From Paenibacillaceae bacterium (GTDB lineage Bacteria > Bacillota > Bacilli > Paenibacillales > Paenibacillaceae): a stretch of 64,000 nucleotides of DNA. The notes beneath the pieces were generated by a model, which was not told the DNA's origin, did not search any database, and saw only the letters and a list, made by a program, of their open reading frames with translations. Both the position numbers and the translations under genes were made by a program. This document shows positions 52,424 to 60,493 of the stretch, in pieces (position 1 is the stretch's first letter; each line of letters opens with the position of its first letter). The stretch lies in NCBI GenBank assembly GCA_900766135.1, contig CAAFUF010000032.1, positions 62,001 to 126,000 on the forward strand. Reading direction: 5' to 3'.

Positions 52424-52479
52424 CCCTGCCAGAGCCGAAGCCTATAATAGGGGCAACCGCTGTGAAGGAGGGATTACGG

Positions 52480-53397
52480 TTGTCTTTGTACCGAGGGGAG
52501 AAGGTATTGGACGGGGCCGCCTTTTTTACGGAATCCCTGCCCTTTTTCTTTAACCGTGCCGAGGAGACGTTTGACCTGCAGATGCACAGCCATCGATTCG
52601 TGGAGATCGTGCTCGTGGCCGATGGAGAGGGGTTCCATTTTATCGACGATAAGGTTGTTCGCGTCGCCAAGAACGATTTGTTCCTGCTTCCCGCCGGAGC
52701 GAAGCATGTCTTTCGCCCCAGCCACGCAGGTTCGCGTCGGCCTCTGATCGTTTACAATTGCTTGTATGAACCCGGCAAGCTTCGGTCCTGTCTGGAGTGC
52801 CTCCCGGGCTTTGAGGAGCTGCACCGTTCCAGGCTCTGCTTATTCGGCGAAGATGCTGTAGAACCCCTGCGCCCGTTCCACCTGAAGGATGGCAGCGGGC
52901 AATGGAGCACCTGGTTTCGGACCGCTTACCGAGAATATACCGAAAGAAATTCCGGCTATCTGCTCCGATTGTACAGTCTGTTCGTCGAACTGGCGGTCAT
53001 GCTGGAACGCCAGTTGGAATGCAGGGAGATCCGCCTTGCCGCCGCGCCGGAAAACCGGGCCATGGAGGAAGTCGTTCGCCAGGTCGACGTCTCCTTTCCT
53101 ACCCCTTTAACCGCCCGCAGCTTTGCAACCGCCTGCCATTTAAGCGAACGCCATTTTCATCGCTTGTTCCGGCAATACGCAGGCTGCACATTTAACGATT
53201 ACGTCCGAAAAAAAAGAATCGAGGCCAGCCGCGAACTGCTCGCCTCCACCCGACACTCCGTTAAGGAGATCATGCGGGCCGTCGGTTATGCGGACAAAAA
53301 ACATTTCTTGACTCTGTTCAAGCAGATGACCGGCGTCACTCCTTCGGAATATCGCCGACAAGCCGGACCCGTCGCTGGGACCGATGGGGGCAAATAA
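52480..53397 (+). CDS. AraC-family transcription regulator
   Basis: 305 residues. N-terminal cupin (EETFDLQMHSHRFVEIVLVADGEGFHFIDDKV... with the metal/sugar-site HSH region) and C-terminal double HTH: PLTARSFATACHLSERHFHRLFRQYAGCTFNDYVRKKRIEASRELL and SVKEIMRAVGYADKKHFLTLFKQMTGVTPSEYRRQAG. Starts at TTG 52480, eight bases after AAGGAGG, although the frame is open further upstream. Directly after the rhamnosidase gene, so likely its sugar-responsive regulator. Confidence 0.85.
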   Translation: MSLYRGEKVLDGAAFFTESLPFFFNRAEETFDLQMHSHRFVEIVLVADGEGFHFIDDKVVRVAKNDLFLLPAGAKHVFRPSHAGSRRPLIVYNCLYEPGKLRSCLECLPGFEELHRSRLCLFGEDAVEPLRPFHLKDGSGQWSTWFRTAYREYTERNSGYLLRLYSLFVELAVMLERQLECREIRLAAAPENRAMEEVVRQVDVSFPTPLTARSFATACHLSERHFHRLFRQYAGCTFNDYVRKKRIEASRELLASTRHSVKEIMRAVGYADKKHFLTLFKQMTGVTPSEYRRQAGPVAGTDGGK

Positions 53398-53446
53398 CCA
53401 AAACGCCATTTGGCGCTCCTTCACGGAAGCCAAATGGCGTTGTTTG
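53398..53446. terminator. bidirectional terminator between the AraC gene and divIVA
   Basis: AACGCCATTTGGC-N14-GCCAAATGGCGTT between converging genes. Confidence 0.8.
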
Positions 53447-53449
53447 TGA

Positions 53450-53956
53450 TTAATACAGCTCTTGCACCTCTTGCCCTTTATCGGCGACGCGTTCGCGGTT
53501 CTCCAACGTATCCCAGCTATCGCTGCTAAGCAAATCCAGCTGTGCTTCTACCAGCGTGCGGAAACGAGCGCGGTAGATGGAAGCCTGCTTCTTGAGCTCT
53601 TCCACTTCCATGGCGATTTTGCGCGATTTGGCCAGCGATTCGTTGACGATCCGGTCGGCGTTCTTCTCCGCTTCCTTCACGATCAACTGGGCTTCCTTCT
53701 TCGCGTTGTTCTTCACTTCATCTGCCGCTTCCTGCGCAACGATAATCGTTTTGCTCAGCGTCTCTTCAATATTGGCGAAATGATCCAGTTTCTCTTGCAA
53801 AGTCATAAGCTGATTGTGAAGCTCCTTGTTCTCCCGGATCACGATCTCGTAGTCTTTGATCACTTGGTCGAGAAACTCGTTGACTTCATCTTCGTCGTAA
53901 CCGCGAATACGTCTGGAAAACTCTTTGTTATGTATATCCAGCGGCGTTAATGGCAT
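53450..53956 (-). CDS. divIVA: DivIVA cell-division/polarity protein
   Basis: 168 residues. N-terminal MPLTPLDIHNKEFSRRIRGYDEDEVNEFLDQVIKDYE, the membrane-binding DivIVA domain, followed by a long coiled coil (LHNQLMTLQEKLDHFANIEETLSKTIIVAQEAADEV...). Marks negatively curved membranes at poles and septa. ATG 53956 (AGGAGGTG six bases upstream) preferred to ATG 53965. Followed by a 166-bp repeat and then ylmH, the usual order apart from the repeat. Confidence 0.93.
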   Translation of the reverse strand: MPLTPLDIHNKEFSRRIRGYDEDEVNEFLDQVIKDYEIVIRENKELHNQLMTLQEKLDHFANIEETLSKTIIVAQEAADEVKNNAKKEAQLIVKEAEKNADRIVNESLAKSRKIAMEVEELKKQASIYRARFRTLVEAQLDLLSSDSWDTLENRERVADKGQEVQELY

Positions 53957-54000
53957 GATCCCCACCTCCTAGAAATTTCGAAACTTCCCTTAAAGAAGTT

Positions 54001-54166
54001 GTTCAAAAAGTCAACTTTGAGTCACGAGGTAACTCGAGAAGCGAATTCGACATCGAATCTTGAATTCGGCTGGGCCTTCCGTTGCTTACGTAGGTTCGCC
54101 TACGCTCCTCAACTCATGCCTAGCTTCATCCAACCTTCACGGTGCTGAAAACCTGACTTTTTGAAC
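54001..54166. repeat. structured repeat element, copy 3, complete
   Basis: GTTCAAAAAGTC...GACTTTTTGAAC perfect 12-bp terminal inverted repeats, the shared core ATCGAATCTTGAATTC and the hairpin ACGTAGG-TTCG-CCTACG. Between divIVA and ylmH. Confidence 0.85.
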
Positions 54167-54271
54167 TCTCACTTCAGCGAGAAGACGTGGTCCATTTCAA
54201 TCACGAGATACATTCAGGAAACAGTTCGAACTATCTTATTCGACAAGAATCCGCCATCTCCTGCAAACGCC

Positions 54272-55054
54272 TCACACAAATTTACCGATTTTGACACGAT
54301 GCCTGCCCTTTTTGGTCAAACCGCCTGCCTCAAGCACTTTAAACCGCCCGAAGCCTTGAAGCGCAATCACGTCCCCAGCCTTCAGCGGGGTGGAGGGATC
54401 CTCCTCCGTTCTCCAGTTCACCCGGCAACGGCCTGCCTTGATCGGAACCAACACTTTGCTGCGGCTTAAGCGGAACACATCGCTGACGATCCCATCCAGC
54501 CGCAAAGAAGCCACCGTCAACTCCAGCGGCTCCAGTTCCTTCTCCATTGTCCTCAGCTCGCTCAGGTTCAGCAACTCGGTGAGGACGCTGACGCGATGCA
54601 CCTGACGAAGGTTCAACTGCAGGTAGGGGGCGATCTCTTCAGCAACCACTACATGGCACCCGTCTTCGCGGACATGGATGTCGCCGATTTTATCGCGTTT
54701 GAGACCCAATCCCAAAATCGCTCCTAAATAATCGCCGTGCTGAAGGGCAAGAAACTTCTGGTCTCCCGAGGTGATATCGAGCACTTTCATTCCCATCGGT
54801 TCCTGGCTGAGATCCCGATAATCCGGAGCAATCAGCGCCCGGCGCCGTTCCGCGCCTTCATAACCGCCGTTCAGCCGGATCTGCGTATCGGGATGACGAT
54901 TGGCCAAGGTCTCCAGGATATAACACTGCCGCGGATCCAGGAAGTCGCTTAGCTTGACCTCATGATAATCCCCGGCATTCACTACCCATTCCCAGGCCCG
55001 GTCGACGAACGGTCGTTCCTCCGGTTTGAAATGTTCATAGATATCCGCTTTCAT
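54272..55054 (-). CDS. ylmH: YlmH, S4-domain RNA-binding protein
   Basis: 260 residues with the YlmH N-terminal domain (FKPEERPFVDRAWEWVVNAGDYHEVKLSDFLDPRQCYIL), the middle DYLGAILGLGLKRDKIGDI, and a C-terminal S4 domain (LTVASLRLDGIVSDVFRLSRSKVLVPIKAGRCRVNW...GDVIALQGFGRFKV). In the dcw/ylm cluster near divIVA; its family has been linked to division and to 23S rRNA or stalled ribosome binding. Ends two bases after yggT's start region. Confidence 0.9.
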   Translation of the reverse strand: MKADIYEHFKPEERPFVDRAWEWVVNAGDYHEVKLSDFLDPRQCYILETLANRHPDTQIRLNGGYEGAERRRALIAPDYRDLSQEPMGMKVLDITSGDQKFLALQHGDYLGAILGLGLKRDKIGDIHVREDGCHVVVAEEIAPYLQLNLRQVHRVSVLTELLNLSELRTMEKELEPLELTVASLRLDGIVSDVFRLSRSKVLVPIKAGRCRVNWRTEEDPSTPLKAGDVIALQGFGRFKVLEAGGLTKKGRHRVKIGKFV

Positions 55055-55056
55055 CT

Positions 55057-55332
55057 CTAATACCCGAAGATATAGTGCAGAACGCTCATTAATCCGAAAG
55101 CAGCCAAGCGGAGTACGAACAAGGCAATAATCGGAGAAATGTCGATCATCCCCATGATCGGAGGAATAAACCGCCGGAAGGGAGCCAAATAAGGTTCAAC
55201 CAGCTTGCCGAGCAGCTCGCCGATGAAACTGTCGCGGGCATTAGGCACCCATGACATCAAAATGTAAACCAGGATCATATAAAAATAAATATTGTAGAGC
55301 AACCCCACGATGGAATCGATATAGCCTATCAA
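55057..55332 (-). CDS. ylmG: YggT (YlmG) membrane protein
   Basis: 91 residues with two transmembrane segments (LLYNIYFYMILVYILMSWVP and IIALFVLRLAAFGLMSVLHYIF) flanking the conserved LVEPYLAPFRRFIPPIMGMIDISPI loop. Conserved in Gram-positive division clusters; biochemical role uncertain. Adjacent to sepF and ylmH. Confidence 0.9.
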   Translation of the reverse strand: MIGYIDSIVGLLYNIYFYMILVYILMSWVPNARDSFIGELLGKLVEPYLAPFRRFIPPIMGMIDISPIIALFVLRLAAFGLMSVLHYIFGY

Positions 55333-55339
55333 GCTGTCA

Positions 55340-55789
55340 TCACCTCATTCTGTTGTAATCGGAATCCTCCGTTAAAATCTCCGTGATGGACCCCTGAATC
55401 TCGACGGTATCCGGCGTACACAGGAAAATATTCCCGCCGACCTTGGATATGCTGCCGCTCAGCGCATAAATCGTTCCGCTCAAGAAATCAATGATGCGCA
55501 TTGCTTGGTCATTGCGGACCCGCTGCAAATTAACCACGACCGACCGGTGGGACCGCAGATGATCGGCGATTTCCTGCGCTTCTTCATAGGAGCGAGGTTC
55601 ATAGAGGATCACCTTGACATTCTTCTGGGAGTGAATGCTGACCACGTTGTTTCCTCTCTGATTTTTACGGGATTCAAAGCTTGGGGTTTCAATTTCCGCG
55701 TCCTCTTGGCCGGAAAACCGTTCGCGCTCCACAATCTCTTCTTCTTCCTGCAAGCCCAGAAAGTTCATGAACCGGTTCATAACTCCCAT
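55340..55789 (-). CDS. sepF: SepF, FtsZ-bundling/membrane anchor protein
   Basis: 149 residues: MGVMNRFMNFLGLQEEEEIVERE membrane-binding N-terminus, linker, and C-terminal SepF domain (NVKVILYEPRSYEEAQEIADHLRSHRSVVVNLQRVRNDQAMRIIDFLSGTIYALSGSISKVGGNIFLCTPDTVEI) with conserved G in ALSGSISKVG. Anchors FtsZ at the division site. Its start is one base from the ylmE stop. Confidence 0.95.
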   Translation of the reverse strand: MGVMNRFMNFLGLQEEEEIVERERFSGQEDAEIETPSFESRKNQRGNNVVSIHSQKNVKVILYEPRSYEEAQEIADHLRSHRSVVVNLQRVRNDQAMRIIDFLSGTIYALSGSISKVGGNIFLCTPDTVEIQGSITEILTEDSDYNRMR

Positions 55790-56481
55790 TACGTCAATTC
55801 CCCTTTCCCCACTAAAATCGTTCCAAGGCGCACCCAGGTGGCCCCCTCCTCAATCGCCACTTCGAAATCTCCCGACATGCCCATCGACAATTCCGTCAAC
55901 GGCTCCTCGGTAATCGACAGGGCGTTGAGTTGATCGCGCAGCTCGCGCAGCCGGCGAAAGACGGGTCTTGTCCGTTCCGCCTCCTCCTCGATGGGGGCCA
56001 TCGTCATCAACCCGGCGATGCGGATATGCTTCATTTCAGCGATCTCCCGCAGAAAGTCCGCCGCCGTTTCCGGCGTGATTCCCTGCTTGGATTCCTCGCC
56101 GGATACATTCACCTGCAAAAACACGGTAACGTTCGTTCCCAGTGCCGCGGCCCGCTTCTCCAATTCCCGGGCCAGCGACAACCGGTCCAACGAGTGAATA
56201 TATTGAAATTTCCCGATGACATCCTTGACCTTATTGCTCTGCAAATGGCCGATAAAATGCCAGGTCCCTTGTCCGCCAAGCGCTTCCCATTTGGGGACGG
56301 CAAGTTGCGGACGGTTCTCGCCGATATGCTCGATTCCTTCCTCAAGGACTTCGCGAGTAGCCTCAGCCGACACATATTTGGTTACGGCGACGACATGGAC
56401 CTCCTCGCGTTTCCTTCCGCTCCGTTCGCAAGCCGCTAAAATCCGCTCTTCCACGTGCTGTATTCGTTCCTTCAGCGACAC
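55789..56481 (-). CDS. ylmE: YlmE, PLP-binding protein of the YggS/PLPBP family
   Basis: 230 residues with the family's PLP lysine in VVAVTKYVSAEATREVLEEG, IGENRPQLA, WHFIGHLQSNKVK and the C-terminal LSMGMSGDFEVAIEEGATWVRLGTILVG. Thought to maintain PLP and amino-acid homeostasis rather than catalyse. Start GTG 56481 (GAGGTG nine bases upstream); a longer frame from 56598 overlaps pgeF and is rejected. Confidence 0.92.
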   Translation of the reverse strand: MSLKERIQHVEERILAACERSGRKREEVHVVAVTKYVSAEATREVLEEGIEHIGENRPQLAVPKWEALGGQGTWHFIGHLQSNKVKDVIGKFQYIHSLDRLSLARELEKRAAALGTNVTVFLQVNVSGEESKQGITPETAADFLREIAEMKHIRIAGLMTMAPIEEEAERTRPVFRRLRELRDQLNALSITEEPLTELSMGMSGDFEVAIEEGATWVRLGTILVGKGELT

Positions 56482-56489
56482 GGGAAGGA

Positions 56490-57344
56490 TCACCTCTCTT
56501 TTATGCCTATCCAGCTTGCCATCCTTCCCGTAACGCCACCTTGCGCCCGGTAGGAGTAGAAATACTCCGGATGGCAGCTTGTACACCACGTTGTACATTC
56601 GATATGAGTCGGCAATATTCCTGCTTTAATCATAATGATTCGATTCATTTCTTTCAAGTTCAGCATCGTTTTCCCTGCATGGTCTGACGCGAAAGCATAG
56701 GGCTTCCCTCCGGCCACCCTCTCCTCAGGGGGCAGCGCCTCGCGGACTTTCTCCATCACTACCTCGTCCACCTCGTAACAACAGTCTCCGATGCTGGGTC
56801 CGATGGCGGTGCGAATCTCGCTGCGGCGGCTGCCGAACTCCCGCTCCATCGTTTGGATCATTTCCTCGGCTATCAAGCGGACGGTCCCCTTCCAGCCGGC
56901 ATGGGCCAAACCGACGATCCCCCTCCCGGGATCGGCGAAATAAAGCGGAACGCAATCGGCATAAAATGAAGTCAGCAGCACCCCCGGCGCGTCCGTCACC
57001 AGCCCGTCCGTTTCCTGGACGGCGCTGCTGCGATCCAGGTATCCCTTGCCGCGATCCTCGGCACGGACCACGGCAACGGCTTTGCCATGAACCTGTTCGC
57101 CGCAGGTCCAGGCATCTGGGGCGAAGCCCAGCGCTTCGGCAAACCGGCGCCGGTTCTCCAAGACATGCTGCGGGTTGTCGCCGACATGGTAAGCAAGATT
57201 CAAGCGATCATACGGCGGCTCGCTGATCCCGCCTCCCCTACCGGTGAAACCGACGCTGAGTCCCGGGATCAGGTCCGACCAGGGAGCCAGCTCGAACCGT
57301 TCCGGTTGTTCATCTTTAGCATTCCTTACAAACGGTTCCATCAT
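56490..57344 (-). CDS. pgeF: PgeF/YlmD, laccase-domain muropeptide-editing protein
   Basis: 284 residues of the DUF152/laccase family: GFTGRGGGISEPPYDRLNLAYHVGDNP, FYADCVPLYFADPGRGIVGLAHAGWKGTV (catalytic Cys and His) and IGPSIGDCCYEVDEVV. In E. coli the relative removes L-Ser at position 1 of muropeptides. Start ATG 57344 with AAGGAG upstream. First gene of this leftward run of division-cluster genes. Confidence 0.88.
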   Translation of the reverse strand: MMEPFVRNAKDEQPERFELAPWSDLIPGLSVGFTGRGGGISEPPYDRLNLAYHVGDNPQHVLENRRRFAEALGFAPDAWTCGEQVHGKAVAVVRAEDRGKGYLDRSSAVQETDGLVTDAPGVLLTSFYADCVPLYFADPGRGIVGLAHAGWKGTVRLIAEEMIQTMEREFGSRRSEIRTAIGPSIGDCCYEVDEVVMEKVREALPPEERVAGGKPYAFASDHAGKTMLNLKEMNRIIMIKAGILPTHIECTTWCTSCHPEYFYSYRAQGGVTGRMASWIGIKER

Positions 57345-57361
57345 CCATCTCCTTGAAGTTA

Positions 57362-57525
57362 TTAAAAAAACGTCTTTTGATCACGAAGTAGTTCCTAGGA
57401 GCTTACTCGGCATCGAATCTTGAATTCAGCCGGGCCATCCGCTGCTCACGTAGGCTTACCTACGCTCCGCTGCTCTGTCCCTAGCTTTATCCAACCTTCT
57501 CGGTGCTGAAAAGCCGTTTTTTTAA
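57362..57525. repeat. structured repeat element, copy 4
   Basis: TTAAAAAAACG...CGTTTTTTTAA outer inverted repeats with internal CTTTT/AAAAG pairing; core ATCGAATCTTGAATTC and hairpin ACGTAGG-CTTA-CCTACG. Starts 18 bases from the pgeF start. Confidence 0.8.
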
Positions 57526-57545
57526 TTTCTATTATAAGTTTTTTG

Positions 57546-57660
57546 TGATCACGAAGTAGTTCCTAGGAGCTTGCTCGGCATCGAATCTTGAATTCAGCCG
57601 GGCCATCCGCTGCTCACGTAGGCTTACCTACGCTCCGCTGCTCTGTCCCTAGCGTCATGC
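57546..57660. repeat. truncated copy of the structured repeat (copy 5)
   Basis: Almost identical to copy 4 from GTGATCACGAAG through CTGTCCCTAGCG, but lacking its right end; cut where the 24-bp repeat array begins at 57665. Confidence 0.75.
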
Positions 57661-57664
57661 TAAG

Positions 57665-57849
57665 TTAACGGACCTAAACGACCTAATTTATCGAAAAAGA
57701 GGCTTTGTTTGTTTCTAACGGACTGGAGAGCCGTTATCAGCATGAAATCGTAGGCATTTATGCCCATATTAGCCGAATAAGGTCTGTAGGGTCCGTTACA
57801 TATTATTACCGGCAGGATTCGCTAGAATAACGCCTCTGAGGTCCGTTAA
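57665..57849. repeat. inverted array of four 24-bp units (array 2)
   Basis: Forward units 57665-57688 and 57715-57738, reverse units 57776-57799 and 57826-57849, each 50 bp from its partner: the same + + - - layout as 32671-32858. Consensus near TAACGGACNNNAGAGRCCTTATT. No gene between pgeF and ylmC. Confidence 0.75.
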
Positions 57850-57917
57850 ATCTCAAGTTACTCACACTTCATTTCCTTCAAGTCTACCACAAAACCGTGC
57901 GACGCCGCTTGCAGATT

Positions 57918-58229
57918 CTAGCTCCGCCGCTCGGCCCGCCCGTCCCGGTCGATGTACACGGTGGTATCGTAGGTCGTCTGAGTTCTGGATTCGCGCAATT
58001 CCTCCATTTTGACCAGAACGACGTCGGATCCGATCTTCACGATATTTTTCCAGGGGATGATCAAATCGCTGCCGCCGCCGAATAACCCCATGAATTTAGC
58101 CCCGACGGGCACGACGATCGCCTCGATGACCCCTTGTCTGAGATCCAGCTCCAGGTCGCTAATATGACCCAGTCGTTTCCCGTCCACGACATTAATGACG
58201 TCTTTCGTCTGGAAATCGGATATCTTCAT
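57918..58229 (-). CDS. ylmC: YlmC/YmxH PRC-barrel protein
   Basis: 103 residues: MKISDFQTKDVINVVDGKRLGHISDLELDLRQGVIEAIVVPVGAKFMGLFGGGSDLIIPWKNIVKIGSDVVLV, the PRC-barrel pattern of the YlmC/YmxH sporulation-associated family. Start ATG 58229 (GAGGGCGAG) preferred over 58253. In Bacillus it lies between sigG and the division genes, consistent with the neighbours here. Confidence 0.9.
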   Translation of the reverse strand: MKISDFQTKDVINVVDGKRLGHISDLELDLRQGVIEAIVVPVGAKFMGLFGGGSDLIIPWKNIVKIGSDVVLVKMEELRESRTQTTYDTTVYIDRDGRAERRS

Positions 58230-58361
58230 ACTCGCCCTCACCACATTGTCCATGGTTTTACCGCCCCCGTCCCGTCTGATTCACTCCGTCCCTTTACTAT
58301 ATGTGCGAGGGATTCGGCGCATGCGCCTTTGGCCGCGGGAATAGAGACGCCCGGGCAACGC

Positions 58362-58412
58362 AAAAAAGGACCGCCCCTCCGGGACCTTTCGATCCCGGAA
58401 GAAGCCGTCCTT
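58362..58412 (-). terminator. terminator of the flavoprotein gene
   Basis: Minus strand AAGGACGG...CCGGGA-N8-TCCCGG...GGTCCTT followed by TTTTTT. Confidence 0.75.
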
Positions 58413-58435
58413 CCATCCGTCACGTTCTATTTTTC

Positions 58436-60382
58436 TTATTTTTTGCCCAGCGCCCCGGCAGCCGCGTTTTCGCCACCCAGACGTCCGGAGGTGAACGAAT
58501 AGCCGATGCCTACGCCATTACCAACGTAAGTATCATTAAAGAGCACGCCTTCGGATTCAAGCCCGACGGCGTAAAGTCCTTTCACCGGCACGCGTTTGTC
58601 GTTCAGCACTTGGAATTTAGGGTTTACGAGCAAGCCGCCAACCGAACCCAGGTTGTTGATCTCGGCAATGATCGCATAATAGGGGCCATCGCCCACCGGC
58701 AGCAAGTAGTCTTTGGATTTGCCAAATTCGGTGTCTACGCCGGTTTGGGTCGCTTGCGTATATTTGTTGAAAGCATCCTTGAACACTTCAGCGTCCATTC
58801 CGGCGTTTTTGGCCAATTCCTCGATTGTGTTGCCTTTATACCCGTCCCCGTTTTTCACCATGGCATCGAACACCGATACGACATTCTTCCATGGAGTGTC
58901 CAGCTTGAACTTATCGGTAAAATCCGCGTAAAATTCCGGAGGCAGTCCAGGCAGCTTCGGCGCTTTGATGCCGTTCATGCCCTTCGCTTCCAAAGCTTTC
59001 AACTGCGATTGCGAAACGATCACCAGATGGTAAGGCCCGTTAAAAGCGCTCGTATTGGCGGCCGCAACCGCCGTCAAAGTAGCTGTCTCGTCTCTGAACC
59101 GGGCTCCCGAAGGACCCACGTTCATCAAGGTTGGCAGATAGCTCAGCATCAACGGATAACTGGCTTCGAACGAGGAGTATTGCTTTTTCAAATTGCTGGT
59201 CCCTCGAGCCAACGTTTGGTGCAGCATTTGTCCGCCGAAGTTGTCCGGCACCTTAGCGCCTGCCGCCCAGGACATTTTCAAGCCTTCGCCGATGTTTTGC
59301 GCCAGTCCGCCATTGACTCCTTCAAAGCCAAAGGCTTCCTTCACCATTTCTTTGTTGCCGGCGTAGCCGCCCGTCGCCATGACGACGCTTTTTGCACTGA
59401 TTTCCAGCGTTGTTCCATCCGCTTTCTCCGCTACGACGCCGGTTACGGTACCTTTCGCGTCCGTCATCAGTTTCTTCGCGGTCGTTTCGGTAATGACCTT
59501 GCCGCCGTTCTTCTCTACGGAAGCCGCCAGCATCTTGCGAAGCGTTTGCTCGCGGGTGTTATAAGCCGGCAGCACATGAAGCTGTTCTCCGCCGAAGTTC
59601 ATAAAGGTCGTAACGTAGCCTTTGCTCTTCAGCCAATCGTAGGTATCCCCGGATTTTGTGACGTATTGGCGGACAGCCGCCGCATCCACTCTCCAGTGGT
59701 TATTGACGATCCAGTTGGAGATTTCCTGTTCCACGTTCACCTTTAACCCGCTGGAAACCGCGGCGGAAGAGTTATAAAATTTGCCTGCCCAAGACAGGTT
59801 GCTGGCGCCGCCGATCACGCCGGTTTTTTCGATGATTACGACTTTGGCACCTTTGTCCGCTGCCGTCACCGCTGCCGATACACCGGAAGCACCGGCACCG
59901 ACGACAACGACGTCCGCTTGGAGTTTCTCCGTCTTGCCTGCGCCCGGTTTCTTGACGCTAACCGATTTCAAGGCGTTGACATCGCCGCCCGCTTTCTTTA
60001 CGGCGTCCTCAACCGCTTTCAGCATGGCATCGCTCGATACGCTTGCGCCGCTCACCGCGTCGATCGCCAGCGACTGGTTGGTCAGGATTTGCTCCTTAAC
60101 TTTGTTTAACGCCGAATCGCCAAGTCCCTCGGTTTCCGTTTGGCTGAGGATCTTGATATCCTTGATCCGATCCGCTTGCTCCATCGTCACTTGTACTTTG
60201 ATCACGCCGTCTTTGCCTTCGGCCTCGCCGGTGTACGTGCCCGCCTTAAACGCGGAGGCCGCCGCCGCTGTTGAAGGGCTGTTAACCAGCTTCCCGGATT
60301 GCCATCCCCAGCCCAACATCGATGCGACCAGCACGATGCAGATGGAAAACATGAGCATTTTGTTAAAACGTTTGCTGCGCAT
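58436..60382 (-). CDS. FMN- and FAD-containing flavoprotein, fumarate reductase/flavocytochrome c-like
   Basis: 648 residues: a membrane or signal segment (FNKMLMFSICIVLVASMLGWGW), an FMN-binding domain (about 45-115, ending DAVSGASVSSDAML with the ApbE flavinylation-type SGAS) and a fumarate-reductase-type FAD domain (ADVVVVGAGASGVSAAVTAADKGAKVVIIEKTGVIGGASNLS) with MATGGYAGN and catalytic-region segments. Likely an extracytoplasmic reductase that passes electrons through covalent FMN; the substrate is unknown (urocanate- or fumarate-type acceptors are possible). Controlled by the MerR-type promoter just upstream. Confidence 0.82.
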   Translation of the reverse strand: MRSKRFNKMLMFSICIVLVASMLGWGWQSGKLVNSPSTAAAASAFKAGTYTGEAEGKDGVIKVQVTMEQADRIKDIKILSQTETEGLGDSALNKVKEQILTNQSLAIDAVSGASVSSDAMLKAVEDAVKKAGGDVNALKSVSVKKPGAGKTEKLQADVVVVGAGASGVSAAVTAADKGAKVVIIEKTGVIGGASNLSWAGKFYNSSAAVSSGLKVNVEQEISNWIVNNHWRVDAAAVRQYVTKSGDTYDWLKSKGYVTTFMNFGGEQLHVLPAYNTREQTLRKMLAASVEKNGGKVITETTAKKLMTDAKGTVTGVVAEKADGTTLEISAKSVVMATGGYAGNKEMVKEAFGFEGVNGGLAQNIGEGLKMSWAAGAKVPDNFGGQMLHQTLARGTSNLKKQYSSFEASYPLMLSYLPTLMNVGPSGARFRDETATLTAVAAANTSAFNGPYHLVIVSQSQLKALEAKGMNGIKAPKLPGLPPEFYADFTDKFKLDTPWKNVVSVFDAMVKNGDGYKGNTIEELAKNAGMDAEVFKDAFNKYTQATQTGVDTEFGKSKDYLLPVGDGPYYAIIAEINNLGSVGGLLVNPKFQVLNDKRVPVKGLYAVGLESEGVLFNDTYVGNGVGIGYSFTSGRLGGENAAAGALGKK

Positions 60383-60462
60383 TCCCTCTTCTCCCCTTAC
60401 TGCATATTGAAGCCTTTTTGTGATTGTTTTCACATGTTAAGATGAACCCAGGCTCCAAAGCA

Positions 60463-60493
60463 AGCATAAACCTTGGTGCGGCACCAAGGTCAA
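60463..60493 (-). promoter_or_regulatory. MerR-type promoter of the flavoprotein gene
   Basis: Minus strand TTGACC (60488-60493), 19-bp spacer, TATGCT (60463-60468). The spacer holds the perfect palindrome ACCTTGGTGC-G-GCACCAAGGT (60470-60490). A 19-bp spacer with central dyad is the hallmark of MerR-activated promoters. The -35 overlaps the stop codon of the MerR gene. Confidence 0.85.

Noticed and set aside
57362..57849. CRISPR array from the repeats near pgeF
   Set aside because: Units are inverted pairs and long structured copies, not regularly spaced direct repeats with spacers.
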